Below are positions 33,922 through 36,303 of a stretch of DNA of 36,303 nt, piece by piece; position 1 is the stretch's first letter; each line of letters opens with the position of its first letter. A program made the translations under genes and the position numbers. The notes beneath the pieces were generated by a model. That model saw nothing but the letters and a program-made list of their open reading frames with translations. It searched no databases and was not told the DNA's origin. Origin of the DNA: Candidatus Poribacteria bacterium (lineage in GTDB: Bacteria; Poribacteria; WGA-4E; UBA9662); assembly GCA_012963885.1 (NCBI GenBank), contig DTUY01000037.1, forward strand, positions 1-36,303, written 5' to 3'.

Positions 33922-35388
33922 GTGAAACGGTTCTGCTATCTCTTGATTGGTATTATCATTGTCCTGAGTTTAGCGGTTCAAGGGTTCTTGTCAGCAAAAG
34001 TGTATCAAGCTAACGGCATGAAAATTGGTGAGGTCACTTCATCAACCGCTATCATTTGGACACGCCTGACGAAGTTTCCAGAAAGAAATACCGGTGGCAT
34101 ACCCTTTCCTGAAGTTCCTTGGCAGAAAGTCGCGACTGATGATGGCAAAGAAACATATCTGTACCAAAAACCACAGATTCCTCAGGGATACACGCTTGAT
34201 CAGATGCAGGATGTTGCTTTGGGAATAGTCGGAGAAATCCGGATTGCGTACTGGCCAAAAGAACGTCCACAAGACAAAGTGTTTTCACCTTGGATCAAGG
34301 TTGAACCCAACCATGATTTCACGCATCAATTTCAGCTAACTGGTTTAGAAGCGGGTACCACGTATCAATTGGAATCACAGTGTCGGTCAGATTCAGTTTT
34401 GGGGCAAGTAATATTTGGCAACTTCACAACCTCCCCGGCGGTGTCGGTATCTGCTTCGGTAACCTTCACTGTCGTTACAGGTCAGGGCTTCCATCGAAGG
34501 GACGATTCAGATAAAGGACATCAAATTTATCCGGTGATGCAAGGACTGAATCCTGATTTTTTCGTGCATACGGGCGATATTGTTTACTATGACAAACGGG
34601 CACCTGTTGCCCTCACCGTCGATTTAGCTCGGCTGAAGTGGAATCGTATTTATGCTTTGCCTTTTCAACGTGACTTCCATAATCATGTTGCCAGCTATTT
34701 CATCAAGGATGATCATGATGTTTGGCAGAATGATTGCTGGCCAACCAAGCAGAACAAGCGTATGGGGGATTTTACTTTTAAACAGGGACAGCAGGTTTTT
34801 CTGGAGCAAGTGCCAATGGGAATGCAAACCTATCGAACCATGCGATGGGGTAAAGACCTGCAAATTTGGCTGGTCGAAGGTCGGGATTTTCGCAGCCCAA
34901 ATTCAATGCCGGATGGCCCAGACAAAACCATCTGGGGTGACCAACAGAAGACTTGGTTCAAACGCACGGTCGTAGATTCTGACGCGACCTTCCGGATTTT
35001 AATCAGCCCAACACCAGTTGTAGGACCGGATCGGGAGAAAAAGAATGATAACCATGCCAATAAAGGATTTAAGCATGAAGGGGATGAGTTGAGACGTTTT
35101 ATGGGTCAGCAAAAAAATATGGTGGTCATTTGCGGTGACCGACACTGGCAATATGTTTCAGTCGATCCCGTAACTGGATTGCGGGAATATTCCTGCGGTC
35201 CCACCAGTAATCAGCATGCTGGCGGATTTAAGCAAGAATATCAACAACCGATGCACCGGTATTTGAATATCTGTGGTGGTTTCCTGTCAGCAACAGTTGA
35301 ACGTGTCAATGAGCAACCGCTGTTAACAATTCGGCATCATAGCGTAACGGGCGAAATTCTTAATCAAGACCAGTTAACTGCTGAATAG
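33922..35388 (+). CDS. PhoD-like alkaline phosphatase/phosphodiesterase, exported
   Basis: The 488-residue protein has a signal peptide (LLIGIIIVLSLAVQGFLSA), an N-terminal fibronectin-like PhoD domain (GEVTSSTAIIWTRL ... GLEAGTTYQLE) and a metallophosphatase domain: FFVHTGDIVYYD, FIKDDHDVWQND, WGDQQKTWFKRTV and VICGDRHWQYVS. These residues bind the metal pair, and PhoD hydrolyses phosphomono- and diesters. The start is GTG at 33922, with AAAAGGA upstream at a longish spacing. Expression in phosphate limitation would be expected, but no Pho box was recognised. Confidence 0.88.
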   Translation: MKRFCYLLIGIIIVLSLAVQGFLSAKVYQANGMKIGEVTSSTAIIWTRLTKFPERNTGGIPFPEVPWQKVATDDGKETYLYQKPQIPQGYTLDQMQDVALGIVGEIRIAYWPKERPQDKVFSPWIKVEPNHDFTHQFQLTGLEAGTTYQLESQCRSDSVLGQVIFGNFTTSPAVSVSASVTFTVVTGQGFHRRDDSDKGHQIYPVMQGLNPDFFVHTGDIVYYDKRAPVALTVDLARLKWNRIYALPFQRDFHNHVASYFIKDDHDVWQNDCWPTKQNKRMGDFTFKQGQQVFLEQVPMGMQTYRTMRWGKDLQIWLVEGRDFRSPNSMPDGPDKTIWGDQQKTWFKRTVVDSDATFRILISPTPVVGPDREKKNDNHANKGFKHEGDELRRFMGQQKNMVVICGDRHWQYVSVDPVTGLREYSCGPTSNQHAGGFKQEYQQPMHRYLNICGGFLSATVERVNEQPLLTIRHHSVTGEILNQDQLTAE

Positions 35389-35401
35389 AAGAATAGCAGT
35401 T

Positions 35402-35418
35402 GGGCTTTAGCTTAGCCC
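35402..35418. terminator. Possible hairpin after the phoD-like gene
   Basis: GGGCT (35402-35406) pairs with AGCCC (35414-35418) with a seven-base loop, located 13 bases after the stop. No T-tract follows on either strand, so it is a weak candidate. Confidence 0.25.
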
Positions 35419-35424
35419 GTTAGG

Positions 35425-35756
35425 TTACTGAAAATAATAAGGGAATTGGCCGGATTTTGCTACACAGTCTCTACAGATTTTCTTGGCTAAGAATTTGTTA
35501 ATCTCTCAGTGTTGGGGAATCGCAGATACTCTCTAATTTTTCCGATTGGCGTATATTAGACCTCTTGCATAAGTCAAAGAAATAGAAGTTTGGAGATTTT
35601 TGAGCCCACGTATTCAATGAATTTAGGTGCCTCTCAGCTATAGAATTTTGATGAGTATAACTACTTATGCAAGAGGTCTATTGTGTAATTACTACCTTCT
35701 CTGAGGATCTCACAGCCATGTTTTTCCAGGTGTGCGATGAGATTGCGCCTTTTCAT
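35425..35756 (-). pseudogene. hicA: hicA toxin gene, disrupted by a MITE and two stop codons
   Basis: The minus-strand frame starts MKRRNLIAHLEKHGCEILRE and continues GSNYTI, a clear HicA N-terminus (mRNA interferase toxin). It then runs into the MITE-like element and ends at a TAG in the element's inverted repeat. Beyond the element the same gene resumes as IYANRKN-stop-RVSAIPQH-stop-EINKFLAKKICRD, matching the HicA C-terminus but with in-frame TAG and TGA. Removing the element and one TA joins the halves in frame. The ATG overlaps the hicB stop by four bases (ATGA). The toxin is therefore inactive. Confidence 0.88.
35557..35680. mobile_element. MITE-like element with 18-bp perfect inverted repeats, TA target duplication
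   Basis: The 18 bases at 35557-35574 are the exact reverse complement of 35663-35680. The outermost TA on each side is read as the duplicated target, leaving a 120-bp element with 16-bp terminal inverted repeats and no transposase. It sits inside hicA, and excision with one TA restores the hicA reading frame across the junction, which fixes both the ends and the TA duplication. TA targeting is typical of Tc1/mariner-IS630 and some IS5-type relatives. Confidence 0.88.
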
Positions 35757-35971
35757 ACATGTAACAAAACAGGCTCACGGATTACATTCTGCATTTCAGC
35801 TATTGATTCCTCTGCTAGCAAACGGTTCGCTTCAAGGGTCATCTCGATAGCCTGTTGCAGATTCTCTCTTGCTTCCTCAAGGGTTTCCCCTTGTGTGTTG
35901 GCACCTGGGAGTTCTTCGGCAAACCCAATATATCCCTCAGGAACTTCGATAAAAACAGCTGTTAATTCCAT
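35753..35971 (-). CDS. hicB: HicB-family antitoxin
   Basis: The 72-residue product reads TAVFIEVPEGYIGFAEELPG, then TLEEARENLQQAIEMTLEAN, the partial RNase H-like fold of HicB antitoxins (UPF0150). HicB neutralises HicA. There is no C-terminal DNA-binding domain visible, so this is a short HicB. GAGGAG is upstream of the ATG at a nine-base spacing. The downstream hicA is broken, leaving an orphan antitoxin that looks intact. Confidence 0.88.
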   Translation of the reverse strand: MELTAVFIEVPEGYIGFAEELPGANTQGETLEEARENLQQAIEMTLEANRLLAEESIAEMQNVIREPVLLHV

Positions 35972-36303
35972 TGATTTAATCTCCTCAGTTATTTTATGGG
36001 GATCTATATCAGCTACGTATTAACAAAATCACTGTTAAGATGAAGATCCGACGAAACTCAACGAATATTATTATACTCTAGCAGACTATTTAGATGAAAA
36101 AGGTATACTACAACCTAACACTATTGTACAGGTGCATTTCAGTGTACAGATAGAAAACTAGTTTCAATGGGGCAGCCTTTTCTGCTAGAAGAAAAGTGGC
36201 CTTGAGTTAGTCGTGGTTCGTATCCCATCACGTCTTGATTCTCATCGGCTTCTCGCTCTTGAAAACGAGATAGGATTGGATGAGATGCTGACATATTATA
36301 CTT
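35972..36303. other. Right-end region: hicB upstream DNA and a possible degraded reading frame
   Basis: The plus strand has one protein-like frame from 36039 to the window edge, interrupted by TAG at 36159-36161 and 36186-36188. It reads KLNEYYYTLADYLDEKGILQ at the start and SRLDSHRLLALENEIGLDEM near the edge. I do not recognise it and cannot tell a decayed gene from chance. A 50-residue minus-strand frame overlaps it and has no recognised content. hicB's promoter must lie near 35990-36060. Confidence 0.25.

Noticed and set aside
36135..36293. Minus-strand 50-codon frame at the right end
   Set aside because: No recognised motif, no clear binding site, and a frame on the other strand is at least as protein-like.
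1..36303. tRNA, rRNA, CRISPR array or replication origin
   Set aside because: I looked by eye for clover-leaf T-arms, regular spaced repeats and DnaA-box clusters and saw none. A tRNAscan or CRISPR search would settle it.

Overview
The window reads as ordinary bacterial chromosome: dense, mostly short gaps, AT-leaning by eye, with several TTG/GTG starts that have good ribosome binding sites. The gene content suggests an environmental or host-associated bacterium of the Poribacteria/Latescibacteria or PVC/FCB-like type. It has two phytanoyl-CoA dioxygenase (PhyH) proteins, a Gfo/Idh/MocA oxidoreductase, a xylose-isomerase-like epimerase, a ceramidase-like protein, a ThuA-like protein, a sulfatase-modifying-factor/sialidase fusion, PhoD and an NtrC-family regulator. 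The lineage is an inference from gene content only.

Layout. 1-218 is the acidic, repeat-containing tail of a plus-strand gene. It converges on a Xaa-Pro aminopeptidase (209-1507, minus). A gap of about 600 bp precedes a plus-strand group: a zinc-ribbon protein, a short-chain polyprenyl synthase and a LacD-type aldolase (2106-4595). A minus-strand pair follows (class I amidotransferase, then a coiled-coil protein), then a stand-alone hisA (plus). From 24089 down to 6432 everything is on the minus strand. In transcription order this run holds: queG; a cobalamin riboswitch with its own terminator; a YVTN beta-propeller; a lipoprotein fused to an ECF-S/YkoE-like membrane domain; a second beta-propeller; a GT-C type membrane protein; ThuA; an ABC exporter pair; a degenerate NtrC-type regulator; a membrane protein with MoxR; a PhyH / epimerase / Gfo-Idh-MocA / ceramidase-like catabolic cluster; and a GspG-like pseudopilin. 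From 24156 the plus strand carries a LarA-like protein, UbiX, a class III aminotransferase, an intact NtrC-type response regulator, a PlsC-like acyltransferase, the SUMF1-sialidase fusion, a second PhyH and a PhoD-like phosphatase. The right end has hicB and a hicA gene broken by a 120-bp MITE-like element, then a possible degraded reading frame.

How it fits together. The strongest candidate for an undescribed system is the cobalamin-riboswitch operon (about 22909 to 18158). It encodes an exported beta-propeller, a lipoprotein with a YkoE/ECF-S-like C-terminal domain, and another exported beta-propeller, joined by 4-base and 1-base start/stop overlaps. It may be a corrinoid capture and uptake system, comparable in logic to the beta-propeller BtuG of Bacteroides but with an ECF-type membrane module in place of BtuB. 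It lies directly downstream of queG, whose product is a cobalamin-dependent enzyme. Other notable points are the NtrC-like protein that has lost the phospho-acceptor Asp, the GAFTGA loop and the Walker B DE pair, and the MITE in hicA whose conceptual excision at the duplicated TA restores the HicA frame.
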